Shown here piece after piece: positions 53,386-64,000 of a DNA stretch of 64,000 bases. Made by a program: the position numbers and the translations under genes. Numbering within the stretch: the stretch's first letter is position 1; each line of letters opens with the position of its first letter. Source of the DNA: Symsagittifera roscoffensis (lineage: Eukaryota; Xenacoelomorpha; Acoela; Convolutidae). Below the pieces are notes generated by a model. The model was not told the DNA's origin. It made no database searches and was given only the letters and a program-made list of their open reading frames with translations. The stretch spans positions 36,871,959-36,935,958 of the forward strand of contig NC_087069.1 of NCBI RefSeq assembly GCF_963678635.1. The letters are read 5' to 3'.

Positions 53386-56300
53386 GAAAGAAGCTAATGG
53401 CGGAAATGAAATTCCAACTGATTCAAAAGTTAGGCAACCGCCGTTGAACTTTTTCGAACTCATTTCCCATTTGTCTGAGTTTGATTTTTTTGATGCGTAA
53501 CCGTTAATCATCAAAATAAATGTAATAGTGATTGACCCTGAATAATGCTGGTAAATGTTTTTCTTAATTAAAACCCAGAAGGGCGAGTTTTTCATTGTAT
53601 TTTTGAACTGTCAGTTATTTATTTGTCAATAAATTGCTGTGCAACTATCCCTCTCCTCTTTTTGAGTTGTCTGCTTATCTCAAATTGTATTCATTTAAAT
53701 TCAATTATCATACTGTAAAATGCAAATGAATCATATCGTGGCTTAATTGATGAATTAATTTAATGCCTGTTATGCAAACTTATGAAATGCATACTTAAGT
53801 CATTTTTTTTATAACTGATGTCAATTTACTGGCTGAGATTTTCAGACAATAATCGAGAGAAAGAACAGACATACGGACTGTTTAGACTTGCATACTTCGG
53901 ATTCTTTATCTTGAGGTAGTGGTGTATAACCCTGAAAAAGTTCATAAATGAACTTATTGGTGGGCCTCAAAACACCAACATCTTCTGCATTGAAAATCGC
54001 TCGACACAAATGCTCTCGGGGTAAAATTTCTTCAAGCGTTCTGTTCTGACGGCCTCATTGGAGTAACTATTGAAACATGGATTGCAGTGTATCTGAAATT
54101 TTACCGCGTTTTGGTGAGCTTGTGACGATCCATTTGTCCTTGATGGCCTGTTACGATTTTGCCCATTTTTGACACAGCCCACAGTAGATTTTGTTCGCCC
54201 ATGATACACAATATAGTGTGGTGGGCGGGATTGGGCTATTTATTTTAAACAAAGATCGGGAAAATGTTATAGGAAAGAGTGCTGATTTTTCTTTGATCAA
54301 CATACCGACATAACAAAGTTTTATTATGCCTAACTAAAGTTGTAAACCAAAAAATAAGCAATCTCACCTACAAATGCTCAGACAGAATTTTGATGATAAG
54401 CATATTGGGTTCGATAAACAGATAGTGTTAAGATTTTATGGCGAAATCACTTGCAGAATTGAGGTATCAGAATTTTTTTTTTGGGGGGGGGGGGGGGGGT
54501 GCGCTCGAAGCATTCACTGTGAGAGAATAATCTTCGGTACCTGCAAACTCAGTATTTGAGCTAACTCAGTCGAATATCAGTTAACTCATCAGTGGAATTC
54601 CAAAAGGTACTCGCCACCTGTCTCCTACTTGTGCATCTGTTCCACTGTCATGTGAGTTGTGCGCAACTTCTGAATTAAATTATTGAAATTACAATGTAAG
54701 GTAAGGAAAAACGAATGTGTTCCTAAGTCTTCTTTTGATGACCAAGTAGAGTTTCTGTGAATGTTTTCTACGCGAAACTGGCGTTGAACTAATTTGCGAG
54801 TGTTATTACACCTGCAAAAGCAAGTGTATTGTAATCGGGAACTAGATGTTTCTTCCGTAAACAACTTATACTATTCATACGGGCTCTATCGAGGAAAGCC
54901 TGCTCGCTGGCTCAGTTCGCTCAAAATTGAAATAAAAAATTCAAACAAATTTTCCTCGGCACAGAAAAATTTTGAAAAGATTTTAATATTGTTCTAATCA
55001 CGACTGAATGAGCTTTGAAATGATAAATCACTGAACCCATTCCGATGATTTTTTGTGTTACCTGATTTCTCGTGAAAAACCTAAGAAAAATTTAAACATT
55101 GGGAGGTCGTCAAGCTATTCACGGCTTTCGAATAGCTTTATTTAAAAAAAAATACGATATTTTGATTTTAAAATAATCTTTTCAAATTATCAAAAAACAT
55201 TTTCCAAATTAAATTAACAAAATTTTGATCGTCTTAAATATAATCTGCTTTCGTTTTTTGCAGAATATTTTTTGTTCAGGTTTGTCTGTTTTATTGAGAT
55301 AAACAATTTAACCCGAATTTGGTCAATTCTTCTATAAAAACTTTTCTATGTTCACACTCTTGTAATCGGTAACTAGACTTTTTTCCATATATACTGTTTC
55401 TTACAACAAACTGAACTAGCTTCATTTTTGAGCCTATACAAATTCCAGGTTCCTTCCTTCTGACTTGACCTGGAGGTACCGCTGTTACTTTTGCAATCCA
55501 AGGTCGGGTGTTCGAGTCCCTGCAGGACCTTGTTTTCATTCATAAAAAATAAATTTGAACTTTTCCCAATAAATTATGAGTTGTCGGCTTTCATTTGTCC
55601 GCTAACAGATGTTTTCGCTTCTTAAGCTTTGCTCCGCTGCTAAATCAAAAATCAAATGTCTTGCTTGGCAGCATGGCAGCATGTTTGCCTGGAAATCCTG
55701 TTTAATAGAAAAAAGTATTATGAAAATGTTTGCGATTGTTTTTTTTTTGTTTTGTTTTCCTGAAACGCTTCTCATAATGTAATATACCAATTTTAAAAGG
55801 TGAATCAATGATAGGACTCCGTGTTTGCTTGTGTGCCTGCATAATCCCCTAGTAATGCTTTACTTTACCTCACTGTCTACAGCCCTCGAAAAACTTTGTT
55901 TTGAAAAAATTTGACCGATAATTTTCTATTTCTTGCGATTACTCAAACACTACCCTCCCAAATATGAAATTTTAGTTCAATAAATAAAACGAGTTATAAG
56001 AAGCTGTACTGCATAAACAGTTCTGCCCAACTTTCTTTAACAAAACGTTATGGCCCACGGTATAGTAAAGTATTTGATATTTTGACAGTTTTTTTTACCT
56101 TATTCGACATTTCTCAAAAACTAACTTCCCATTATTTGAACTTTTGCGTTACATCGAGAATGCAATTTGCGCGAATTTTTCTGCATAAGTGACGCCTAAT
56201 TTTTTACACGAAAAGCTTTGATTCTTAGAAAAATCATTTTTTTGTTTTATTGGCCTATTTTTGGAAGCTTTTTGACTTTTATCAATAAGTATCTTGCCAA

Positions 56301-58634
56301 ATTTGATATCAAGGGTTTAATCAAAACAACAGACTGTCTGAAGGCTAGTTTTATAATGTATAAAATTTTTTCATAATTGTTCTAATCTATAAGAAATATG
56401 GTTTTCAATATGGTCAAAGTTTCGAAACGGCCGTTTTTTTTTTGAATTTTCTTGATTTTTCTCAAAAATTAATCTCACAGTTCTGAGGTTCAATTAAAAA
56501 ACCTGGTTTGAGGAAATTTTCTCTACTTAAGTTAGTTTGAACTACTTTCTGCAGAAAAACTCTGTGTTTAATTGAAGTTTTGACCGTTTTTTAAGAATTT
56601 TTTTTTAGTTTTCTACATAACTAACCTATCAAATCCTAGAAAAAGGGTTCAATTGCAAAAACCTGCTGAAAGTTCTCCTCTAGAAGCGTTGAATTCTTGT
56701 TTTTTTTGTAGGAAAAATGATGTCCTTGAAAAAATTACAATATCTCAAAAGTTTTCACTTTTCTCACTTATTTTAGTAAAGAAATAACTAAAGTTCTAGA
56801 CAAAGTCCAGTTTTTGAGATTATCTATTCCATTTCTTGTCAGTATAACGAATTCAAAACCTATCAAACACATACCTCCAGTTTTAGTTGGGCACTTAGCT
56901 TACTTTTATCGATGCATACGAAAAAAAGATAGACTAAATTTCAAGTGAAACAAAAAAATTGGAATTCACTAGCTGCTGCGAAAGAATCGGAAAGTGATTG
57001 GTCCGAGTGTTTTGGTGGGGTGAATTTAGGTTAAGGTAAAATACAGCAATTCATTTTTTCAGTGTTTTAAAATAATTACAACGTTTCGTCTTTTCGAAAT
57101 TGTTTCTGAAGAAACACTTTTTTTTCAATACATGAAAACCAATAATGAAAACCAGGTTTCATGGAAAGTTCAATTCCAATGGATAAACAAGAGGTTATTC
57201 TATGTAACTAGCACAGAAAGTTCCGGCCACATCAAAAAAAGAAACTAAAAATCTTTGACAAAAGTTTGTAAAAAAAGTACGATAGGCATAGTCGACTCCA
57301 GGCATAGTTTCAAAAAACGAATAAACATCAAAAAAATTTAAAAAAAAGTCTTGTCTTTTTTTTCAATCAGAAAAGGTTTTCGAATTGAAAATATTGTATT
57401 AAAAAATTTATTTATTTTTTGAGTTGATTTTTTTATTATAAATTTGTTAAGCTCAATTCTAACCTTTTCAAAGAAAACTGGGAAATAGTCAAGTGTATCA
57501 TATTAGCGCTTTTTTAGCCGTTGTTGCGGAAAATCTCAGTTTCGAAAAAAATGTCAGTTTTTTAGACTAATTCACATATAGTTTTTCAATGTTAGTAACC
57601 CACAATTATTTTGTGATGGAGATATTGCGATAATTTCGCTATTAATAACTTCTAATTTTGTAAACTATAGCTTAAAACAAACATCGATGGCTATTTACAA
57701 AAAAGAGAAAAAATGTGAATAAATTTCTTCATTCTTTTTATGGTTTTTTGATACGTTAAATTTTATTCTATTTGGTCAGAATTAATTGCAAAGAAATTGG
57801 CAAACTCTGTTTTCTTGAGACACTTCTCGATATTTGAACAAGTCTGAGAGAATTGAAATTGAATGACAAAATTAAATTTACCACCATGAAATTGAGTGAG
57901 TCTTCGGGAAAATGTTTTTCAGACCACTCAGTATGGGTTTTTTTCGTTTTTGACTGCATCAAATAAAAGTTGAAAGGGGGCCAAATTGTATCATTCCAAG
58001 GCTTTTTTATTCTGCATTTAGAGTTAAATTAAACTTTCAAGATGCCGCCCCCATGACAAGAAAAATTGGTCTGAATTTTAAATGTTGGACTCAAAATCAG
58101 ACAAAAATGATCAGAATGAGTTTGATGTCTTTTATCGACCCGAACTCTGTAGTGAAATTTACTGCAGTGCTGATGTGTTTCAGTACCTACTGCGTACTTT
58201 TTTGCCAGCAAGTAAAAAAGTCCAAAATATCAAGAAAACCTCAAAAGTAGTATAATAAAATATTTACTCTTTTCGAATTACACATCTGTTTTTTTTGTAA
58301 CTGGTGAAAAAATAATCACATGTTACAAAAAATTTTTAGGAGCAACTTGAAAAAGTAAAACTTTTATTATACTAATTTCAATGTTTTCTTGAAAAGTTTT
58401 TGATTTTACCTACTTACTTGATTGTGGTAAGAACGTTCCGTGTTATTTGCAAATAGTCTATATCTTAGCACAAAAGCGAGCGAGCAGGCTTACAATTGAT
58501 AAACAATAAGGCGATGATTTTTGTAAGCGTCGAAAACTTAGTTGTTCTCCAGTAAAATGAATTTTTTGCTTTCTTAAAATTTTTTTGGTTATTTAAACTT
58601 TTAAGGAAAACAGTTTTCAATTTTGCTTAGTGTG
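53386..58634. other. Large non-coding interval
   Basis: After the TMEM33 3' end I see no supported gene over about 5.2 kb. A T10G17 run lies at 54473-54499. A GTAATCGG.AACTAGA word pair at about 54833 and 55361 marks a small repeat. A tRNA-B-box-like GTTCGAGTCC lies at about 55510-55520 without a full cloverleaf. An 80-codon minus frame at 53967-54209 is unassigned. The stretch from 56 to 58.6 kb is AT-rich with long T and A runs. Confidence 0.5.
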
Positions 58635-58636
58635 TA

Positions 58637-59367
58637 CAGTGCTGATTTAAATTAACCGGACAAAACGCGTTAAACTTGAAATTTAAAACGCGTTTTTCTC
58701 AAATTGGGTTGGGTTTAGGAGAAAACTCATGAAGACAAAACTTGCTTAGAATTTTAGCAGAATTAATATGGTGTAATTTGTTTTGCGAAATTCGGGTCCG
58801 AAATTTTACCCCAAAAATGGGTCATTTTGGTTTTTCTTAGTTAATCAAAAATTACGCCAAAAATACCCAGTCGATTACAGACATAATTATATCAAAGTGA
58901 GCCCCTTACGTAGCTCAACAAATTTTAAGGAGGGTATAATCTCCAAAAAATTGTATAAGTTAATTTATTTTTGTTTGATAGACAAAAAAAGTCATTTTTA
59001 CTATATAAAATACCAACTTTTTATTTAAAAACAATTTTTAAACAATTTGCATTTTTTTTGGAGAAAATACCCTTCTTAAAGTTTGTTGAGCTACGCAAGG
59101 GGCTCACTTTGATATAATTATGTCTGTAATCGACTGGGTATTTTTGGCGTAATTTTTGATTAACTAAGAAAAACCAAAATGACCCATTTTTGGGGTAAAA
59201 TTTCGGACCCGAATTTCGCAAAACAAATTACACCATATTAATTCTGCTAAAATTCTAAGCAAGTTTTGTCTTCATAAGTTTTCACCTAAAATCAACCCAA
59301 TTTGAGAAAAATGCGTTTTAAATTTCAAGTTTAACGCGTTTTGTCCGGTTAATTTAAATCAGCACTG
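58637..59367. mobile_element. TA-flanked foldback element, copy 2 (731 bp)
   Basis: The ends CAGTGCTGATTTAAAT and ATTTAAATCAGCACTG are flanked by TA at 58635-58636 and 59368-59369. The arms of about 300 bp are nearly perfect inverted repeats (compare 58783-58920 with the reverse complement of about 59080-59221). A short AT-rich centre separates them. This copy has no nested insertion, so it gives the ancestral state for the copy at 17942-19379. No transposase is present. Confidence 0.85.
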
Positions 59368-59633
59368 TACTACTGTTATCGATTAAGCACAAGTTCTAGA
59401 CTTTTTAACTTCCCACGTTTTAAAAGTTTTTGTTCGTTTTTTTATTATTGTCGTCGGATCTTACTGTGCAATTTACACAGAAACCGGTTGACCTGGTTTT
59501 GTTTAGTTTTTCATTCTTGTTCACTTCAATTCATCTTTGCATCCAAGTTTTTGCGAATCTCCGTTTGGCTTTAAAAAAGTTTTATTACAAAATGACACCA
59601 GACTTTTTTCCTGAAAAAAACAAACCTGCATAA

Positions 59634-60308
59634 ATGAGAAATAACTTTGTTCACCGACGAGGAACCGACGAGGCACCGACGAGGCACCGACGAGAGGAGG
59701 CACCGACGAGAGGCACCGACGAGAGCACCGACGAGAGATTACAGGAGGCACCGACGAGAGAACAATTACGGAAATTAGATTGTCTAAAAGATTTAGATCT
59801 TTTTGAGACAATGTGCAAAGTTCTAAACATTCCGATGGAAGTGAAGAAGATATGGGCAAGAAAACGATTGATGCCATGGTTCAGAGCTAACATGACTGCA
59901 TGGTTGTACGAGTATGCGAAAAAGCATATGTCGAAGCATGGCAGAGTATACAGTGAATATCAGCTGGACATTGGGGCAGGAGCTTTCAAGCGAGCTTTCG
60001 TGACCCATCGGAATGCAGTGACCACCGCTGTGAAAAGAATTTCCAGGACGAGCGAGCGTAGTGGAAATGAGAAGGCAGAGATGCTGAAAGAAGATTTGGA
60101 GAGAAACGTGACGTTGTGTCTCCACAACAGCTTCTGTAGAAACAGAGAATCAAACGTGGATCCCCTACCTTGCTGTAAACAGAGGGTGGAAGAGCAGAAG
60201 TGTTGGAGGACGGCTTCCAACAGCGTCAGGATAGTCAATGACGTGCTACAAGACACGGAAACCGAAAGTGCGGAGTCAGTGTCACAGGAGGAGGAAATGG
60301 AGCATTGA
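59634..60308 (+). CDS. Hypothetical protein with N-terminal minisatellite (224 aa)
   Basis: The ATG at 59634 directly follows a TAA, and the frame stays open to TGA at 60306-60308. Residues 6-43 are encoded by a 12-bp repeat giving Gly-Thr-Asp-Glu and Ala-Pro-Thr-Arg units. The middle (about 45-150) is non-repetitive, Lys/Arg-rich and probably helical (for example LFETMCKVLNIPMEVKKIW and AKKHMSKHGRVYSEYQLDIG). The C-terminal 20 residues are acidic. Codon use is less AT-biased than the surroundings, which favours real coding. I recognise no family. It could be a host gene, one exon of a longer gene, or an old transposon ORF. Confidence 0.45.
   Translation: MRNNFVHRRGTDEAPTRHRREEAPTRGTDESTDERLQEAPTREQLRKLDCLKDLDLFETMCKVLNIPMEVKKIWARKRLMPWFRANMTAWLYEYAKKHMSKHGRVYSEYQLDIGAGAFKRAFVTHRNAVTTAVKRISRTSERSGNEKAEMLKEDLERNVTLCLHNSFCRNRESNVDPLPCCKQRVEEQKCWRTASNSVRIVNDVLQDTETESAESVSQEEEMEH
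59651..59760. repeat. 12-bp minisatellite (GGCACCGACGAG)
   Basis: About eight imperfect copies of GGCACCGACGAG, some with an added AGA or GAG, lie in frame inside the hypothetical ORF. Because the core unit is a multiple of three, most copy-number changes keep the frame. Confidence 0.8.
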
Positions 60309-61229
60309 CGAATGGTCGAGAAAACAAGAGGCAGCAAGAAAGAAAATTAGAAGAATTTAGAAGTTTTAGAACTTCTAAACGACGAAAAAAGAAGAGAACA
60401 AAGGGATGATGAAGAAAAGTCAAAACTCAGAATTGTTTTGTGTGTGTGAAAAACTCAAGTGAGAAACCAAGCAACCAAGTTGTAATTGAAAACTGAAACA
60501 TTTTGTTGAGTTTTGAAATTGTTGCATTTATAAATTTGCATTTTGATTTTAGCAGAAGTGGCTTTAGAGACACTCATTATTTATTTAGAAAGGCTTAAGG
60601 GAAGAGTATATTTAAATATTCCAGCCTGCATGATTGTTTTTAATCACTTAGGAAGATTGATCACTTTGTGGTGACGTGGAAGGCTTGAGTAATCTCTCGA
60701 AGAGGGAGATTGTTTCATTGTTCTTTCTAACCACAAAGTTTCTTAGTTTTAATATTCAGGACAATAACAAACAAGATTTCCGAAGGGAAGAAGCATAGTA
60801 GGGTGATTTTAGCTTGTTGGTTGGCAGGACTGTCCTGCAAGCCAACGCCTTTTAAATCTAGGAGAAAAAGTTCTAATCGGGACATTGACACTGGAAGTCA
60901 GAAAAAATGTTTTATCTTAAGTCATATCCTCAATGTGCAGATTAATGAAAGAATTTCAAGGCTATAGTGATGTAGTATGATGCCATTTATATTCTGCAGT
61001 GAGTCGATGTGACGTGGATAAAAGTAATTTCGTGCATTTTGTAAATTCTGTTCGATGACACTGTAACCATTTTACGAATATTGCGCGATTCAATGAGGAC
61101 ATTGACCGGACTGTCCGGGGAGTATGTGACATTCGACCAGAATGGCCAAAATGCAATCTCTGCAGACTTCGAAATTTTAGCAGTGAACCTTCCGAGTTAA
61201 TGATTTTGAAGGATTAACGACGTTATTCG
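60309..61229. other. Non-coding interval
   Basis: I see no gene. A perfect short hairpin, AGAAGTTTTAGAACTTCT, lies at about 60358-60375 just after the hypothetical ORF. The rest is A/T-rich with no supported frame. Confidence 0.45.
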
Positions 61230-62070
61230 GATGATTAGCAGAACGGTGAAGGTCAGGATATTCCCGTATTTTAAAATTTTAAATTTTCGAAGTGATGACG
61301 TAACATTTCTGAGAAATGCTGAAACGGCCATTTTTAACAAAAAACGAGAGAAGAAACAACAACAACAATAGTTGCGCGGACGAGAACAACTTTATCGAAA
61401 TTGAAGAAGTCGAAATTGAAGAAAAACAGCAGCAGATTGCAGAGAACGTTCCGAGTTGCAACTATTGTGCTGCTACAATAGTTGCAAGGCCGTTGCGAAC
61501 AACGGTGAAGGGTAAGAAACCAGCCTTCCGTGTTGTCGTGAAATCGAACTTAAGGAGCTTGATTCACCGGATTCAAGAATCCGGAAGGGTCTCGGGACGG
61601 AAAACTTTTATTGACTCATATGAACTTTTAGCATCCTGTCATGTCCTGACTTGAATTTAATTGATATTTGGATTCGTTTTGACAAGGATGAGGTGCTAAG
61701 AGTTGGGGGGAAAGGGTTGATCCATCTTCGATGGAGATGATGATTTTTATCTACTGAACAAAAACAATAGTAATATAATAAGTAGTAGCCCTGTTTTTAG
61801 GAGTGACCTCGTGGTCTGGGGATACTGAGACCCAGCCATGAGCTCACTATTTTTGCATGTAATTCAGTTAATTTGAGCGTTCTGGTCGAAGCCGGAGAAC
61901 AGTAACGTTTTTGTCGACCCGATGTTAGAAAAGACCACCGAAAAGTACTGGCTTGGTAGAGACGGTGAAAAACATGCAAAGCTCTGTTTAGACGCTAGCC
62001 AGTCGTCTTAAGACTTAGTTTTGTTATCCGTCGATATATATCTTCCGGGCGAATGTTACAGGAGGGTATC
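61230..62070 (-). repeat. Dispersed repeat family, copy C (inverted)
   Basis: On the minus strand this matches parts of copy A. Shared parts include the segment with the conserved CCATCTTCGATGGAG word, the CGGGTCGACAAAAACGTTACT stretch (given here only in part) and the TATCGACGG end near 62020-62040. It lies head to head with copy B. It is more diverged than copies A and B are from each other. Confidence 0.65.
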
Positions 62071-62084
62071 CAACCCTTCACCAA

Positions 62085-64000
62085 AACACACAATCTTTCT
62101 ATCAGAAACGATATAAATCGATCTGAAACAACAACAAATAGGAAGGTCAGATCACATCTCGTCCGGAAATAACATATAAACTGTTACTTTATGTTTTTTT
62201 ACTGTTTTTTGGTCTTTTTTGAATTTTTTTGCTGTTTTTTGTACTTTTTTGTTTTTAAATAAATTTATTTTTTGGCTTTTTCTTGGTTATACACTATTTT
62301 TGTTTGGTTTTACGCTTTCTCTTTAATTGTTTTTGGTCCTGGGACCTCAGGACAAGCGGGCTCTAGATTTCCCACCTAACCCTCCGGCCCCCGGAATTTT
62401 TGGCGTTAACTAAGTTAAAAAGCTAAATTGCACTAGACGGAGGGTACGCACCTTCCCCCTAGAACAATAACGGTCATTAAGGCCTCTAACTCGGGCATAC
62501 GCCCGGAGCGGAGGGTACGTCGCTGAAACGCTTGCTGATCATGATGGTTTCATGCCTTTAACAGGCCCACCCAGGAGCGCCATAAAAACGTCTATGTAAC
62601 ATTCGCCCAAATATCACACAGCGACGGAGCGTAGAAAAAGTACCTGTTAACGACTGGCAGGCGTCAGTTACCTTAATTCTACTCGTTTTTCACCGTGTCG
62701 ACCTTGCCAGTTGATTTTCTGGTCTGTCTAGGGCAAAGTAAAAAGTTACCATTTTTAGGCCATCAGTCAAACGACTTTTGATCAGCTTTCGTTTACATGC
62801 GAACACAACCACATAGCTGAGTCTCGGATCCTCAGACTACGTGATTGTCATTAAAAACACGGCTCGAAAAACCTATTTTTATATGTTTTTGTGTGACAGT
62901 TTTATATTAAATCCATTGGAGATGGATTGACCCTTTCCCTTTCTTAGCTACTCATGCTCTGAAATTTTGAATAATAACGGTGTTAATTAAGATCTATGAC
63001 ATTATAGCAGCTATATAGTCAGTCTACACAGTCCCTTTACATAGACAGTCTCTGGGGGACCAAGCCTCCGCTCCCGTAATATTCTTGAGATAACACTCTT
63101 ATCTCTTATAATTCGTGTCCAGGGAGGGTTCCGTGGTATATTTCTTCCCCCACTGAAGCCTCCTTCTCCACAAATATACGTCGCTAAGGTTCTTATCGTG
63201 TGTTATTGCCACGATAAGAGGCTTCGTAATTTTCTTGTCTCTGATACGACTGTTCTTCACAATCTATGGCGTCGTTCTGTTTTTCGTCTTTTTATTCAAA
63301 ATGGCCGTCTTTTCTCTATTTCTCAGAAATGTTCTTCTTCCAATCGAAATTTTAAAAATAAAAATTCTAGAACATTCTGACCCTCCGTCGCAACACTTTT
63401 TTGTTCATAAGGCCTTTAGTCACTCTTTTTTATGTCGCCGGAAGGTTGTGCTGTGTCATCTGGCAGAATGGCACAAAATAACACCCTTATTTCCTCTCCG
63501 GAAGGCTGAATTCACGATACCACCACCCTTCACCGTGGGCGTGAATGGCCTTTTAATGATTGTAGCGACAAAAAATCGTTACAAGTCGGAGCGGTCTTTG
63601 CTAACACTCTGTTGTATTTTCTACTTTCCGTCGTAGTTTCTCTCGCAACTCTCGTTGTGGTTGTCGCAACTCTCGTTGTGGTTGTGTTGTATTTTTGGTT
63701 TTCTTCCAAAAATGGCCGTTTCGTTGTTTCTCGGAAATATGACGTCATCAATCGAAATTTTAAAAATTTAAAATACCAGAATATCCTGACCTTCACAGTT
63801 CGTCTAAACGTTCAAATAACGTCGCTAATCCTCTAAAACTGCCAATTCTCTGGGTCAGCGGCTAACCCTCTGAAACTGTCTCTTTGTCAATTCTAATCGA
63901 ATGTCACAAGACGCTGGCCAGTCGTTTTAGAACCTAGCTTTATTTTCCGTCGATATGTACTTCCGGGCGAATGTTTTATTACCTTTTTCTTTTATTTACG
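62085..64000 (+). repeat. Dispersed repeat family, copy B (runs off the window)
   Basis: It matches copy A from the T-rich stretch (about 62200-62300) to the end. The final 70 bases (63931-64000) are identical to 49197-49266. The tract GTCGCAACTCTCGTTGTGGTT is duplicated here (about 63646-63683), a small tandem expansion absent from copy A. No coding function is seen. Confidence 0.7.

Noticed and set aside
53967-54209. 80-codon minus-strand frame downstream of TMEM33
   Set aside because: It looks non-repetitive but has no recognised family or splice context. It is not enough to call a gene.
55440-55535. tRNA-like sequence with GTTCGAGTCC
   Set aside because: I could not pair the acceptor, anticodon and T stems convincingly. 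At most it is an old tRNA-derived repeat.

Overview
The window is eukaryotic, AT-rich, repeat-dominated animal DNA. Two host genes are recognisable. One is an intronless FAM91A1 orthologue (49626-52106). The other is a TMEM33 orthologue with one 263-nt intron (52370-53385). They lie head to tail, with a splice-acceptor-like sequence 6 nt before the TMEM33 ATG, which would fit trans-splicing or an operon. Together with env-bearing Ty3/Gypsy-type elements, this suggests an invertebrate, for example a larvacean tunicate, a nematode or another trans-splicing lineage. The sequence alone does not let me name the species.

Layout. 1-15993: a satellite array built hierarchically from ~30-bp subunits, ~90/97-bp trimers and ~1.1-2.6-kb higher-order units. 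16259-17216: a 958-bp inverted-repeat element. 17942-19379: a TA-flanked foldback element containing a nested hAT-like MITE with a perfect 8-bp target duplication. 20037-37916: a 17.9-kb LTR retroelement (TE1) with two 410-bp LTRs that look identical and a CTGT target duplication. 37921-40476: non-coding. 40477-45920: a 5'-truncated, decayed relative of TE1 on the minus strand (TE2). 46139-46345: a short tandem repeat. 47830-49266, 61230-62070 and 62085-64000: copies of one inverted-repeat-containing repeat family, the first next to a reverse-transcriptase fragment (49249-49515). 49626-53385: the two host genes. 58637-59367: a second, un-nested copy of the foldback element. 59634-60308: an unrecognised 224-codon ORF beginning with a 12-bp minisatellite.

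The main discovery candidate is TE1. It combines a gag-pol frame (CCHC zinc knuckle, DSG protease, YLDD reverse transcriptase, RNase H, integrase) with several extra genes. These are an overlapping 155-aa leader ORF, a 62-aa hydrophobic ORF, a long Pro/Ser-rich ORF with no methionine codon, an 872-aa Env-like glycoprotein with a PTAP motif in its tail, and a 602-aa protein of unknown family. Most neighbouring ORFs overlap by 4-26 nt. Comparison with TE2 shows conservation of the ATGA env/last-ORF overlap, the PTAP motif, a ~76-nt intron-like sequence right after the last stop codon, and structured 3'UTR motifs. TE1 appears to have inserted very recently, yet pol carries a nonsense codon and a frameshift, so this copy is probably not autonomous.
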